Part shown: positions 7,692 to 16,774 of the stretch, one piece after another
How the letters are laid out: the number at the start of each line of letters is the position of its first letter
Numbering within the stretch: the first letter of the stretch is position 1
DNA from: Paramagnetospirillum caucaseum
Lineage (GTDB): Bacteria; Pseudomonadota; Alphaproteobacteria; Rhodospirillales; Magnetospirillaceae
Assembly: GCF_000342045.1 (NCBI RefSeq)
Contig: NZ_AONQ01000004.1
Span: forward strand, 62,001 to 126,000
Direction of reading: 5' to 3'
DNA length: 64,000 bases
Position numbers and translations under genes: made by a program
Notes under the pieces: generated by a model
Database searches by the model: none
The model's input: only the letters and a program-made list of their open reading frames with translations
Told to the model about the DNA's origin: nothing

Positions 7692-8705
7692 ATGGCGAAG
7701 AAGCGCGCGCTGATCACCGGGGTCACCGGCATGGTGGGCTCCCACATGGTGGACTTCCTGCTGGAACACACCGACTGGGATATCTGGGGGGCCTGCCGCT
7801 GGCGCAGCCCGCTGGACAATCTGCGGCACCTGATGGGGCGCGTCAACGCGCGTGACCGCCTGTTCCTCACCGATTTCGAGCTGCGCGACACCATTTCCAT
7901 GATCCACATGGTCGACGAGGTGAAGCCCGATTACGTCTTCCACCTGGCCGCCCAGTCCTATCCCAAGACCAGTTTCACCGCGCCGCTGGACACCCTCGAC
8001 ACCAACATCATGGGCACCGCCCGCCTGCTGGAGGCGCTGCGGCCCCTCGGCGCCGCGCCGGTGATCCATGTCTGCGCCTCGTCCGAGGTGTTCGGCCGGG
8101 TGCCCGCCGAGAAGCTGCCCATCGACGAGGAATGCACCTTCCACCCGGCCTCGCCCTACGCCATCTCCAAGGTGGGCACCGATCTGGTGGGGCGCTATTA
8201 CGCCGAGGCCTACGGCATGCGGGTGATGACCACCCGCATGTTCACCCATACCGGTCCCCGGCGCGGCGACGTCTTCGCCGAATCCACCTTCGCCAAGCAG
8301 ATCGCCATGATCGAGGCCGGCATCCTTCCGCCGGTGGTCAAGACCGGCAATCTCAAGTCCATGCGCACCTGGGCCGACGTGCGCGACGCGGTGCGGGCCT
8401 ATTACCTGCTGGTCACCGTCGATCCCCAGCCCGGCGCCTATTACAACATCGGCGGCACCTTCTCCTGCACGGTGGAGGACATGCTGAACCACCTGCTGTC
8501 GCTGTCCACCCGCAAGGACATCACGGTGGAGACCGATCCCGGAAGGGTGCGGCCCATCGACGCCGATCTCCAGGTGCCGAACACCGGCAAGTTCCGGGCC
8601 CATACCGGCTGGGAGCCGGTGATCCCCTTCGAGACGACCATGGCCGATCTGCTGGAATACTGGCGCGACGCCATCCGGTCCGGCCGCACCTATCCCAACC
8701 GATGA
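7692..8705 (+). CDS. NAD-dependent sugar epimerase/dehydratase, GDP-mannose 4,6-dehydratase-like
   Basis: A 337-residue extended short-chain dehydrogenase. The cofactor loop is TGVTGMVGSHMVD (GxxGxxG). The catalytic triad region has SSEVFG and the YxxxK motif in SPYAISKVGTDLVG; ARNIH-like HTGPRRGD and a C-terminal substrate loop follow. The overall spacing matches GDP-mannose 4,6-dehydratases, and it makes a 4-keto-6-deoxy sugar nucleotide in that family. Start is ATG 7692 after the Shine-Dalgarno aaggggataagg; longer readings run back through the epimerase gene. Its stop overlaps the nucleotidyltransferase start. With the RmlC-like protein it gives two consecutive steps of a deoxysugar pathway. 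Confidence 0.88.
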   Translation: MAKKRALITGVTGMVGSHMVDFLLEHTDWDIWGACRWRSPLDNLRHLMGRVNARDRLFLTDFELRDTISMIHMVDEVKPDYVFHLAAQSYPKTSFTAPLDTLDTNIMGTARLLEALRPLGAAPVIHVCASSEVFGRVPAEKLPIDEECTFHPASPYAISKVGTDLVGRYYAEAYGMRVMTTRMFTHTGPRRGDVFAESTFAKQIAMIEAGILPPVVKTGNLKSMRTWADVRDAVRAYYLLVTVDPQPGAYYNIGGTFSCTVEDMLNHLLSLSTRKDITVETDPGRVRPIDADLQVPNTGKFRAHTGWEPVIPFETTMADLLEYWRDAIRSGRTYPNR

Positions 8706-9421
8706 GCATGGAGGACCTTTCCGCCATCGTGCTGGCCGGGGGGCGGGGCACCCGCATCGCCGGGCTCTATCCCGACATCCCCAAGCCGATGATCCCCGCC
8801 GCCGGCCAGCCCTTCCTCCATTGGGTGACCGAGTGGCTGCTGCGGCGCGGCATCACCGACATGGTGCTGTCGGTGGGGCACATGGCCGGGATCGTCGAGG
8901 ACTGGGCGGCGGCCCGCCAGGCCGCTCTGGCCGGGCGGGCCCGCCTGTCCTGCGTGCGCGAGGTCCGGCCGCTGGGCACCGGCGGCGCGGTGATCGCCTG
9001 CCTGGATTTCTGCCGCGATTGGGTGCTGGTGATGAACGGCGATTCCCTGCTGGATGCCGGGATCGGCCCGCTGTTCCACCGGGTGCGCGACGGCGGGCTG
9101 GACGGGGCGGTGATCGGAGTCGAGGTGGCCGACGCCGCGCGTTTCGGCTCGCTGGAGGTGGGGGGCGACGGCCTGCTGCGCGGCTTCACCGAGAAGCGGC
9201 CGGGTGCCGGACTGATCAATGGTGGCGTCTATATCTTCCGCAAGTCTATTTTTGATAAATTTGCAAGAAACAAAATGATGAGCATGGAGACTGATATATT
9301 TCCGGCGCTGCTGGCGGATGGTGCTTCCATGGCTGTCGATGTGTGTTCTGGATCATTTCTTGATATAGGAACGCCGGACTCTGTTGTTCTTGCTGATGAT
9401 TTTGTTGCTGCTTTATTCTGA
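8702..9421 (+). CDS. Sugar-1-phosphate nucleotidyltransferase, HddC-like
   Basis: A 239-residue NTP-transferase. The nucleotide loop is VLAGGRGTRIAGLYPDIPKPMIP, containing the GGxGTR and the PKPM lysine. The metal-binding Asp is in VMNGDS. Length and the closing GTPDS element match the D-glycero-manno-heptose 1-phosphate guanylyltransferase group (HddC). With the GHMP kinase at 9533 it would activate a sugar by 1-phosphorylation and nucleotidyl transfer. The last 60 codons (from about 9241) are strikingly AT-rich compared with the first 180, with unusual codons such as TTT, AAA and ATA, yet the frame and family motifs continue intact. This suggests a mosaic gene with a recombined 3' end. Confidence 0.85.
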   Translation: MSMEDLSAIVLAGGRGTRIAGLYPDIPKPMIPAAGQPFLHWVTEWLLRRGITDMVLSVGHMAGIVEDWAAARQAALAGRARLSCVREVRPLGTGGAVIACLDFCRDWVLVMNGDSLLDAGIGPLFHRVRDGGLDGAVIGVEVADAARFGSLEVGGDGLLRGFTEKRPGAGLINGGVYIFRKSIFDKFARNKMMSMETDIFPALLADGASMAVDVCSGSFLDIGTPDSVVLADDFVAALF

Positions 9422-9480
9422 TCCGGTAATGGTTTATTAACGCTCTCATTTTATCATTTTACCCTGCATCTTGATGCTTG
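9241..9480. other. Low-GC patch across the end of the nucleotidyltransferase gene
   Basis: My count is 98 G/C in 240 bases (about 41 percent); the first 60 bases have only 17 G/C. The sequence on both sides is visibly GC-rich with GC-ending codons. The patch begins inside the coding sequence of the gene at 8702 and ends in the gap before the GHMP kinase. It includes no recognisable insertion sequence, direct repeat or RNA gene. The abrupt edge at about 9241 looks like a recombination junction. Confidence 0.75.
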
Positions 9481-9532
9481 GCGTCCCCGGCACGGAGCCG
9501 ATGCGGATTCGGGCGGGGTGGGGTTGCGATCG

Positions 9533-10528
9533 ATGTCTTTCGTGGTGACGAAAACGCCGTTCCGGGTATCGTTCTTCGGGGGAGGAACCGATTACCCGGC
9601 CTGGTATCTGGCCAATGGCGGCGCGGTATTGTCCTCGGCCATCCGCCAGTACTGCTACATCACCTGCCGCTATTTCCCCCCCTATTTCCCCCATATGCAC
9701 CGGATCGTCTGGTCCCATATCGAGGTGGTGCAGTCCATCGGCGAGATTCTGCATCCGGCGGTGCGCGCCGCCCTGCCGGTCTACGGCTTCGACGACCGCC
9801 GGGGGGTGGAGATCCACCACCAGGGCGACCTGCCGGCCCGCACCGGCATCGGCTCCAGCTCCTCTTTCGCGGTGGGACTGATCCAGGCCCTGAAGGCCAT
9901 GCGGGGCGAGGCCATCGGCAAGCACGAACTGGCCCTGGCCGCCATCGACCTGGAGCGCAACGTCCTGGGCGAGGCCGGCGGCTACCAGGACCAGGTGGCG
10001 GCGGCCTATGGCGGGCTCAACGTCATCCGCTTCAACACCGACGGGTCCATCCGGGTGGAGCCGCTGGGGCTCTCGGCGGAACGCCAGGCGGCGCTGGAAG
10101 GCCGCCTGATGCTGTTCTACACCGGCATGAACCGCTTTTCCGCCGAACTGGCCAGGAAGATCATCGGCAACATGGAGGCCAAGAACGACCGGCTGCGCCG
10201 CATGCATGCCATGGTCGACGAGGCGGCGGCCATCCTGCGCCACGGCGACCTGGACGATTTCGGCCGCATGCTGGACGAGACCTGGCGCCTGAAACGCGGG
10301 CTGGAAAGCGGCATCACCACCTCGGTGGTGGACGAGGTCTATGAAAAGGCCATGGCGGCCGGCGCCCTGGGCGGCAAGCTGCTGGGGGCCGGCGGGGCCG
10401 GCTTCATGGTGTTCTACGTGCCCGAGGGCGCCGCCGATGCGGTGCGCCGCGCCCTGGGGTCGCTGATCCACGTGCCGTTCGAGATCGACGAGGAAGGGGC
10501 CCGCGCCATCGAGGATGGGCGGGCCTAG
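9533..10528 (+). CDS. GHMP-family sugar kinase, HddA-like
   Basis: A 331-residue kinase. I start at ATG 9533 (MSFVVTKTPFRVSFFGGGTDYP), the conserved N-terminus of the family; an in-frame GTG at 9518 only adds five residues. Motif 2, the ATP phosphate loop, is PARTGIGSSSSFAVGL. Motif 3 is GGKLLGAGGAGFMVFY. The N-terminal FGGGTDYP is characteristic of D-glycero-D-manno-heptose 7-phosphate 1-kinase-like enzymes. It would phosphorylate C1 of a sugar (phosphate), feeding the nucleotidyltransferase encoded upstream. It follows a low-GC gap of 111 bases. Family is firm; heptose as substrate is inferred. Confidence 0.87.
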   Translation: MSFVVTKTPFRVSFFGGGTDYPAWYLANGGAVLSSAIRQYCYITCRYFPPYFPHMHRIVWSHIEVVQSIGEILHPAVRAALPVYGFDDRRGVEIHHQGDLPARTGIGSSSSFAVGLIQALKAMRGEAIGKHELALAAIDLERNVLGEAGGYQDQVAAAYGGLNVIRFNTDGSIRVEPLGLSAERQAALEGRLMLFYTGMNRFSAELARKIIGNMEAKNDRLRRMHAMVDEAAAILRHGDLDDFGRMLDETWRLKRGLESGITTSVVDEVYEKAMAAGALGGKLLGAGGAGFMVFYVPEGAADAVRRALGSLIHVPFEIDEEGARAIEDGRA

Positions 10529-10616
10529 TGCCCTGCCCCCGGATTCACGCCACGGATTTCGGGGATGAACAGGCCGCTGACGTATGAAGTGTGCGCCGAG
10601 GAGGACTGGAGCCCCG

Positions 10617-12824
10617 ATGAGTGCCGTCAAGAGGATTCCCTTTCCGCTCCGCCTGCCCAATGACCGCCTCGAGGCGGTTCATCCGTCGCTGGATGCCGCC
10701 TTCGCCGCCCACGACTACGTCTATGTCGCCCGCTTCGGGGCCGGGCGGCCCGAGCTGCGCGGCTGCGCGCTGATCCTGCTGGGCAACCGGCTGGGGGGCG
10801 AAAAGGTCCTGGACCGCCACGGGGTGGACAGCGCCTTCGTCTGCCTGTACCGCGCCTATGGCGCCTGGCGCGACGGCGACGAGGCCGCCGCCAAGGGCTG
10901 GATCGCCCAGGGGCTGGCGCTGGGCGGCGAGGACGGGCGGCTCGAGCGCCTGGAGGCCCTGATCGCCCGCAAGTCCTTCCGCGTGGTCTTCCATTCCGAT
11001 TTCGGCCGCCCCGAACGGCTGAGCGGCTTCTTCGAGGTGCCGGGCGTCGAGTTGATCCTCACCTCGCACATGCTGGGCGACGAGGCCACCTCGCTACCCA
11101 TGGGCGCCCCCCTGTCGAGCAAGGTGCCGCCCGGCCCGCCGGTGGATCTGGTGCTGATCGACGACTTCAAGATGATGCCGGTCGGGCTGCGCGAGTTGGG
11201 CGCGCCGGTGGTGGTCAATCCCCATGACCACGAGTGGTATTACGAGATGCTCGACGAGGTGATGCCCGAGGTGGACCTGGTGGTCAATCTCAGCACCTGG
11301 GAAGAGATCGAGCTGAACCGGGCCTTCGGCGTCCAGGGCACCACCTTCTTCTATCCCCTGTCCCTGAAGGTGCCCCAGGTGAGCGGCCTGAAGACGGCCT
11401 TCGACGACAAGCGCGAGCGCAAGTGCGATATCGTCTTCACCGGCGGCGTGACCCACGACTTCTATCGCGACAAGCGCCAGCGCATCGTCTCGCTGGCCCG
11501 GCTCGATCCCAAGTTCGACGTGCGGGTGGTCGAGGGCTACCTGGATTACGGCCATTTCTACGGCCTGCTGTCCAATTCCCGCTTCACCATCAACAGCGTG
11601 CGCGCCACCAATTCGCTGAGCATCAGGCCGTTCGAATCCCTGGCCCACGGCGCCTTGCAGCTGGTCGAGGAGGAAAGCGGCGTCCCCTACATCTTCAGCG
11701 AGGATTTCGCCTGCTTCCCCCGCTACCGGCTGGAGCACTCGGTCGCTGACATCGAGGCCCATCTCGGCAATTACGACGCCATCCTGGCGGAGTTCCGGCC
11801 CCAGACCGAACGGATGGAAGCCGAACTGAACGACCTGATGCCCGATGCCGAGAACCTGCGGGCCATGCGCTTCCTGCGCCATCTGTTCTTCATGACCGAG
11901 GTGGAGATGGGCGGCATCCGCAAGGCCGACCAGCCGCTGGCCGCGCCGGTCCGGCGCGAATGGGTGGGCATCACCGAACCCTGGCTGCTGTCCCAGCGCC
12001 CCGATCAGGCCCGGCGGGTGTTCGACCAGACCCGGTCGCCGTTCTGGGTGCGCCGGGCCATCGTGTCCACCGTGGCCTTCGCCAATGACTGGATCGGCCA
12101 CCTCTACGACGCCATCGTCCAGGGACAGGCGGAATTTCCCGAGTCCCTGGGACTGGAATACACCCGCGCCCTGTGCCTGCGCCTGGGGGGCTTCACCGAG
12201 GTCGCCGAGCACGCCTTCAAGCGGGTGGCGGACGGCGGCCTGACGCTGCGCCCGAACGAGAGCTTTCCCCGCCAGATGGACCGCCTCAACGGCTTCTACT
12301 GGCTGGCCGACGCCAAGGTCCGCGACCGTTGCCCCGATTTGGCGCAACTGGTGCCGGAGGAGGCGGTCTGGCGCAGCTATGCGCTGAACCATCGGGCCGA
12401 AATGGCCATCGAGCGCGCCCGCACGCTGTCGGGCAACGACGCCCTGGTGGAATACGCCCGCGCCGCCGCCCTGGCCGACCGCTCGCTGACCCTGTTCGCC
12501 GTCAACGAAAGCGCCCAGCGGCTGTATGTCCGCGCCGCCTTCGGCCTGGCCGACAACGGCCTGGAAGAATGGTTCGAGGTCTTCCGCGACAATCTGGCCG
12601 CCGCCATCGACAACGACTACACCGCGCTCCACGACCTGTCGCCCCTGGCCGTCCATCTGCTGATGGAGCGCGGCCGGGTGGCCGAGGCCCAGGTGGTGAT
12701 CGACCGGCTGGGCATGTACCTCAAGCGCACCGCCGTGAACGCCGAACTGTGTCCCGAGGCGACGGAACTGGCCCGGCGCTATGGATTGCCCTTGCGCGGC
12801 GTGGACCTCGCCGCCGCCGCCTGA
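10617..12824 (+). CDS. Large CgeB-like glycosyltransferase with helical C-terminal region
   Basis: A 735-residue protein; start ATG 10617 after the Shine-Dalgarno-like ctggag. Residues about 125-430 resemble the CgeB/GT-B group: an N-terminal nucleotide-fold half (FRVVFHSDFGRPERL), then CDIVFTGGVTHDFYRDKRQ, SNSRFTINSVRATNSLSIRPFESLAHGAL (the late donor-binding E of IRPFE) and a C-terminal closing helix. Residues about 440-735 are helical and rich in Ala and Leu, suggesting a repeat or scaffold domain I cannot name. It likely transfers a sugar made by the preceding genes to a surface or flagellar acceptor. The acceptor is unknown. Confidence 0.72.
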   Translation: MSAVKRIPFPLRLPNDRLEAVHPSLDAAFAAHDYVYVARFGAGRPELRGCALILLGNRLGGEKVLDRHGVDSAFVCLYRAYGAWRDGDEAAAKGWIAQGLALGGEDGRLERLEALIARKSFRVVFHSDFGRPERLSGFFEVPGVELILTSHMLGDEATSLPMGAPLSSKVPPGPPVDLVLIDDFKMMPVGLRELGAPVVVNPHDHEWYYEMLDEVMPEVDLVVNLSTWEEIELNRAFGVQGTTFFYPLSLKVPQVSGLKTAFDDKRERKCDIVFTGGVTHDFYRDKRQRIVSLARLDPKFDVRVVEGYLDYGHFYGLLSNSRFTINSVRATNSLSIRPFESLAHGALQLVEEESGVPYIFSEDFACFPRYRLEHSVADIEAHLGNYDAILAEFRPQTERMEAELNDLMPDAENLRAMRFLRHLFFMTEVEMGGIRKADQPLAAPVRREWVGITEPWLLSQRPDQARRVFDQTRSPFWVRRAIVSTVAFANDWIGHLYDAIVQGQAEFPESLGLEYTRALCLRLGGFTEVAEHAFKRVADGGLTLRPNESFPRQMDRLNGFYWLADAKVRDRCPDLAQLVPEEAVWRSYALNHRAEMAIERARTLSGNDALVEYARAAALADRSLTLFAVNESAQRLYVRAAFGLADNGLEEWFEVFRDNLAAAIDNDYTALHDLSPLAVHLLMERGRVAEAQVVIDRLGMYLKRTAVNAELCPEATELARRYGLPLRGVDLAAAA

Positions 12825-12879
12825 GTTGTACCGCCACCACCCGGCCGCCAGAAACGCGGCGGACGCCAAAGGAGAAGCC

Positions 12880-13812
12880 ATGAGTCCCCAGACCCTTCGC
12901 TACGGAACCGCCGAGATCGCCTCCCATTTCGGCGTGGCGCCGTCCGAACTGCCGCCGCCGGTGGTGAAGCTGGTCGAGGCCGCCGACTTCTCCCACCACC
13001 GTTTCGAGGGCGAGGACCGCGACCGCCTGATCCTGCGCATCCTGCGCGAGCTGGAGCGGCCGCTGGAGGCGGCGGGCAAGCACCGCCACGCCCGTTGGGA
13101 AGCCGGCTGGAGCGAGAATCTCGAGGATTTCCGCAAGTCGAATTTCGACCTTTCCGCCCTGGTGCCGCGCTTCGTGCGCCGGGGCGAGCCGGTGCGCATG
13201 CTGGGCGACTACATCCAGCCCCATTCCCGCGAGTTCGACGTGGACTACATCCGCGTCCTGGTGACCTTCATCCTCAGCTATTACTTCGCCGACGCCAGCG
13301 AGATCCACGAATTCGGCTGCGGCACCGCCCAGAACCTGGTGCCCGCCGCCCGGCTGTTTCCCGGCCGGCCGCTGTTCGGCTACGACTGGGCCTCGGCCAG
13401 CCGCGAGATCATCGCCGAGATGGCCCGGCACCACGGCTTCAACATCCAGGGCCGGGTGCTGGACATGTTCCGGCCCGGCGACGAGGTGAGGCTGGGCGAG
13501 GGTGCCGGCGTGCTCACCGTCGGCTCCCTGGAGCAACTGGGTACCGAGTTCAACGCCTTCCTCGACTTCGTGCTGGCTCAGAAGCCGCGCATCGTCGCCA
13601 ACCTGGATTGCTTCAACGAGCTGCACGATCCCGAGCGCCTGCCCGACGTGCTGGCCGAGCGCTACGACCGCAAGCGCAATTACCTGTACGGCTGGGTGAC
13701 GCGGCTGCGCGCGCTCGAGGCCGAGGGACGGGTTGAAATCCTCGGTTTCCGGCGCACCTATGGAAGTCTGTTCCATGACGGCCACAGCTTCGTGGTGTGG
13801 AGGCCGAAATGA
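12880..13812 (+). CDS. SAM-dependent methyltransferase, probable sugar O-methyltransferase
   Basis: A 310-residue protein starting at ATG 12880 after a strong Shine-Dalgarno (aaaggagaagcc). The SAM loop is EIHEFGCGTAQNLVPAARLFPG, with a following acidic strand end (FGYDWASAS). The N-terminal 130 residues are helical and could bind the acceptor (MLGDYIQPHSREFDVDYIR). This architecture matches proteins annotated as putative sugar O-methyltransferases in polysaccharide clusters. The stop overlaps the start of the second radical SAM gene (ATGA at 13809), so both are probably made together and modify the same sugar. Substrate is inferred from context only. Confidence 0.78.
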   Translation: MSPQTLRYGTAEIASHFGVAPSELPPPVVKLVEAADFSHHRFEGEDRDRLILRILRELERPLEAAGKHRHARWEAGWSENLEDFRKSNFDLSALVPRFVRRGEPVRMLGDYIQPHSREFDVDYIRVLVTFILSYYFADASEIHEFGCGTAQNLVPAARLFPGRPLFGYDWASASREIIAEMARHHGFNIQGRVLDMFRPGDEVRLGEGAGVLTVGSLEQLGTEFNAFLDFVLAQKPRIVANLDCFNELHDPERLPDVLAERYDRKRNYLYGWVTRLRALEAEGRVEILGFRRTYGSLFHDGHSFVVWRPK

Positions 13813-15767
13813 GCGCCAAGCGGCGGGTTTATTTCAACGAATTCAACCTATTGATGGGCAATACCACCTATCTGCCCCTGGTGTCGGGCCTGCTCAAGGC
13901 CTATGCCCTGACCCGGCCGGCCCTGGCCGATGCCTATGAATTCATGCCCTTCAACTTCCATATCGAGGCTCCCGGCCCCATCGTCGACCGGCATGACGCC
14001 CCCTTCGTCGCCGCCTTCTCCCTGTCGCTGTGGAACGAGCAGCTCAGCCTGGAGGTGGCGCGGCGGGTCAAGGAGCGCTTCCCCGCCTGCACCATCGTCA
14101 TGGGCGGCGCCCAGGTGCCCCACCGGCCCGAGGCCTTCTTCGCCGCCAACCCCTTCCTCGACATCGCGGTGCGCGGCGAGGGCGAGGAGGCGTTTTCCGA
14201 CATCCTGGAACGTCTGGCCGAGGGGCGGCGCGACATGGACGGGCTGGGCGGCACCGCCTGGCGGGCGCCCGACGGCGAGATTCGCATCGACCATTCCGAG
14301 CGGCCCTTCCAGCGCGACCTGGATTCCTACCCCTCGCCCTATCTCACCGGCCTGTTCGACGATCTGTTCGTCACTCATCCCGACAAGAATTTCCAGGCGA
14401 TCATCGAGACCAACCGCGGCTGCCCCTTCCACTGCACCTTCTGCTACTGGGGCAAGGGCGGCCTGAGCCGCAAGTACCGCTACACCAGTCTGGAACGGAC
14501 CTTCGGCGAGATCGAGTGGATGGCCAGGCACCGTATCCGCTACCTGTTCAACGCCGATTCCAATTTCGGCATGCACCGCCGCGACATCGAGATCGCCCAG
14601 AAGATCGTCGAGACCAAGCAGGCCATGGGCTTCCCCGAGGCCTTCCGCTCCTGCTACGGCAAGAACACCGACGAGAAGATCCTCGAGATCGGCCGCCTGC
14701 TTCACCGGCACGGGCTGGAGAAGGGCATCACCATCAGCTACCAGAGCATCTCGCCCGAGGTGCAGAAGAACATCAAGCGCGACAACATCAAGCTGTCGGT
14801 GGCCGAGGGCCTGCAGCGCGCCTTCAACGAGGCGGGGGTGCCGGTCTATACCGAACTGATCCTGGCCCTGCCGGGCGAGACGGCGGACAGCTGGGTCAAG
14901 GGTATCGACACGGTGCTGGAAGCCGGGCTGAAGAACCAGCTGTACCTCTATATCTGCCAGGTGCTGCCCAACACCGAACTGGCCGATCCCGACTACATGG
15001 CCCAATTCGGCATCCGCACCCACCGGGTCAAGGCGTTGCCGGTGCACGGCAGCGTGACCGATCCCGACTGGGTCACCGAGTACGAGGACATCCTGATCGC
15101 CACCGACACCCTGTCGGTGGAGGAATGGCGGCGCATGCTGGCCTTCTCGTGGGCGGTGATGCTGCTGTTCAGCCTGAAGGCCGGGTTCTTCGTCATGACC
15201 TGGCTGTCGGCCCGGCTGGGCGTTCCCTATTCCGCCTTCCCCCTGTGGCTGGCCGACCGGCGCTACGACGCCGGGCGCACCCCGCTGTTCGCCGACATCG
15301 TCGCCGGCTTCTGGGCCAAGACCGATGACCTGCTGGCCGGCGGCGGACGCGGCACCGAGGTGGAGGGCACCGGCGGCATCTACTGGGAGGAGGAAGAGGC
15401 CGCATGGCTGAAGCTGGCCAAGGACCCGGCCCGCGCCTTCGCCGAGATGGGGGATCTGCTGGCCGAGTTCCTGGCCGGGCGGGGCGTGGATTTCGACGCC
15501 GAGGAACTGGCCGAGGTGGTGCGCTACCAGAGTCTGGCGGTGCCGACCCTCAACATCGCGGCGGCGGCGGGCGCCCATGACTTCGTCTTCAACCTGCCGC
15601 AATGGTTCGAACGCTTCTTCGACGCCGACCGCCCCGACCTGACCCGCGGCGGCGGCCGCCTCCGGGTCGATCCGGTGGACTATGCCGGCGACCTGCCCCG
15701 CCTCGCCCGCGAGGTGCTGCTGTGGGGCCGCAAGAGCGGCCGCCTGCTCAACCAGACGGGGACGTGA
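13809..15767 (+). CDS. B12-binding-type radical SAM enzyme, second of the cluster
   Basis: A 652-residue protein. Residues 1-180 form the cobalamin-binding-type Rossmann domain (TIVMGGAQVPHRPEAFF, then VRGEGEEAFSDIL, the VxGEGE signature of this superfamily). Residues 195-430 hold the radical SAM barrel, with C205-x3-C209-x2-C212 (GCPFHCTFC) and ALPGETADSW. The long C-terminal region (about 430-652) is helical, unlike the shorter protein at 5068, and may carry substrate specificity. Its start overlaps the methyltransferase stop. It is the last gene of the plus-strand sugar run, followed by a strong terminator. Reaction unknown: C-methylation or rearrangement of a sugar are both possible. Confidence 0.85.
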   Translation: MSAKRRVYFNEFNLLMGNTTYLPLVSGLLKAYALTRPALADAYEFMPFNFHIEAPGPIVDRHDAPFVAAFSLSLWNEQLSLEVARRVKERFPACTIVMGGAQVPHRPEAFFAANPFLDIAVRGEGEEAFSDILERLAEGRRDMDGLGGTAWRAPDGEIRIDHSERPFQRDLDSYPSPYLTGLFDDLFVTHPDKNFQAIIETNRGCPFHCTFCYWGKGGLSRKYRYTSLERTFGEIEWMARHRIRYLFNADSNFGMHRRDIEIAQKIVETKQAMGFPEAFRSCYGKNTDEKILEIGRLLHRHGLEKGITISYQSISPEVQKNIKRDNIKLSVAEGLQRAFNEAGVPVYTELILALPGETADSWVKGIDTVLEAGLKNQLYLYICQVLPNTELADPDYMAQFGIRTHRVKALPVHGSVTDPDWVTEYEDILIATDTLSVEEWRRMLAFSWAVMLLFSLKAGFFVMTWLSARLGVPYSAFPLWLADRRYDAGRTPLFADIVAGFWAKTDDLLAGGGRGTEVEGTGGIYWEEEEAAWLKLAKDPARAFAEMGDLLAEFLAGRGVDFDAEELAEVVRYQSLAVPTLNIAAAAGAHDFVFNLPQWFERFFDADRPDLTRGGGRLRVDPVDYAGDLPRLAREVLLWGRKSGRLLNQTGT

Positions 15768-15780
15768 TCCCATAAACGAA

Positions 15781-15815
15781 GGGCCCGCCGGATCGCTCCG
15801 GCGGGCCCTTTTTCT
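15781..15815. terminator. Strong intrinsic terminator between convergent genes
   Basis: A perfect 12-bp GC-rich stem (15781-15792 with 15797-15808), a 4-base loop tcgc and a run of five T on the plus strand right after the stem. It ends the sugar cluster on the plus strand. On the minus strand a weaker T-rich tail follows, so it may also serve the transketolase operon. Confidence 0.93.
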
Positions 15816-15826
15816 TTCCCGTGGGC

Positions 15827-16774
15827 TCAGCCCTTGGCGAAGCCGATCAGGGAGTCGATGATCTGCTCGGCGCCGATGCCGTACCAGTTGTGCAGGGCGT
15901 CGCGGCCGCCATAGGTGTAGCAGTAGCCCTTCTCCACCGGCAGGCCCAGACGCTTCAGCGGCAGGGTCGAGCCGGCGTCGGCCAGAACCTCGGCCACGGC
16001 GCTGCCCATGCCGCCCGGCAGGAAGTGCTCCTCCAGGGTGGCGACCTTCTTGGCGCCCTTGACGGCGTTCAGCAGGGCGGGGGCGTTGACCGGCAGGCGG
16101 TAGAGATCGACCACGCCGGCGTCGATACCCTTCTTGGACAGGATTTCGGCGGTCTCCAGCGCGGCATGGGTCATGATGCCGGTGCCCACCAGCATGATGT
16201 CCTTGCCGGGCCGCAGCACGTCGAGGCCGGGGCGGAAGTCGTGGCCGGTCTTGTACAGGTCGGGCAGGGTCTGGCGGTCGAGGCGGACGTAGTTGATCCG
16301 CCGCTCCTTGATGGAGCGCTCGGCCACGTCGGCGGCCATCACGCTGTCCGAGACGCTGTCGATCTCGATGGTCGGGAAGGCCCGCATCACGGCGATGTCT
16401 TCCAGCATGTGATGGGTGGGGCCGGAATCCTGGTAGCCGAAGCCGGCGCCGACGCCGACCAGGGTCAGCGGGATCTTCATCATGCAGTTGTTGACGCGGA
16501 CCTGTTCCAGGCAGCGCAGCGTGATGAAGGGGGCGATGGCGTAGGCGAACACCTTCTTGCCCGCCATGGCGAGGCCGGAGCCCACCACGATGGCGTTCTG
16601 CTCGGCGATGCCGGCATTGATGAACTGGTTGGGCAGGTCCAGGCGGATCTTGTCGAGCGCCGGAGCGCCCATATCCGCCGAGATGATGATCACGTCACGG
16701 TCCTGGCGGGCGATCTCGTAGACCCGGGTCCAGAAGGCGTCGCGCTGGGGAAGGTTCGAAGTCACGGCGCTCAT
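15827..16774 (-). CDS. Transketolase, C-terminal (pyrimidine-binding plus C-terminal) subunit
   Basis: A 315-residue protein equal to the second half of a transketolase: the Pyr domain with FINAGIAEQNAIVVGSGLA, where the Glu contacts the ThDP aminopyrimidine ring, then the substrate motif GPTHHMLEDIAVMRAFP, then the C-terminal domain (VGTGIMTHAALETAEIL). Together with the protein at 16771 it makes a split transketolase, transferring a two-carbon ketol unit. The two genes overlap by 4 bases (ATGA), a translationally coupled pair. Split forms often occur in secondary or polysaccharide pathways rather than the central pentose phosphate pathway. Location beside the sugar cluster supports a specialised role. 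Confidence 0.9.
   Translation of the reverse strand: MSAVTSNLPQRDAFWTRVYEIARQDRDVIIISADMGAPALDKIRLDLPNQFINAGIAEQNAIVVGSGLAMAGKKVFAYAIAPFITLRCLEQVRVNNCMMKIPLTLVGVGAGFGYQDSGPTHHMLEDIAVMRAFPTIEIDSVSDSVMAADVAERSIKERRINYVRLDRQTLPDLYKTGHDFRPGLDVLRPGKDIMLVGTGIMTHAALETAEILSKKGIDAGVVDLYRLPVNAPALLNAVKGAKKVATLEEHFLPGGMGSAVAEVLADAGSTLPLKRLGLPVEKGYCYTYGGRDALHNWYGIGAEQIIDSLIGFAKG

Noticed and set aside
13848-15773. 641-codon minus-strand open frame
   Set aside because: Exactly mirrors the radical SAM gene on the plus strand; composition is that of an antisense frame.
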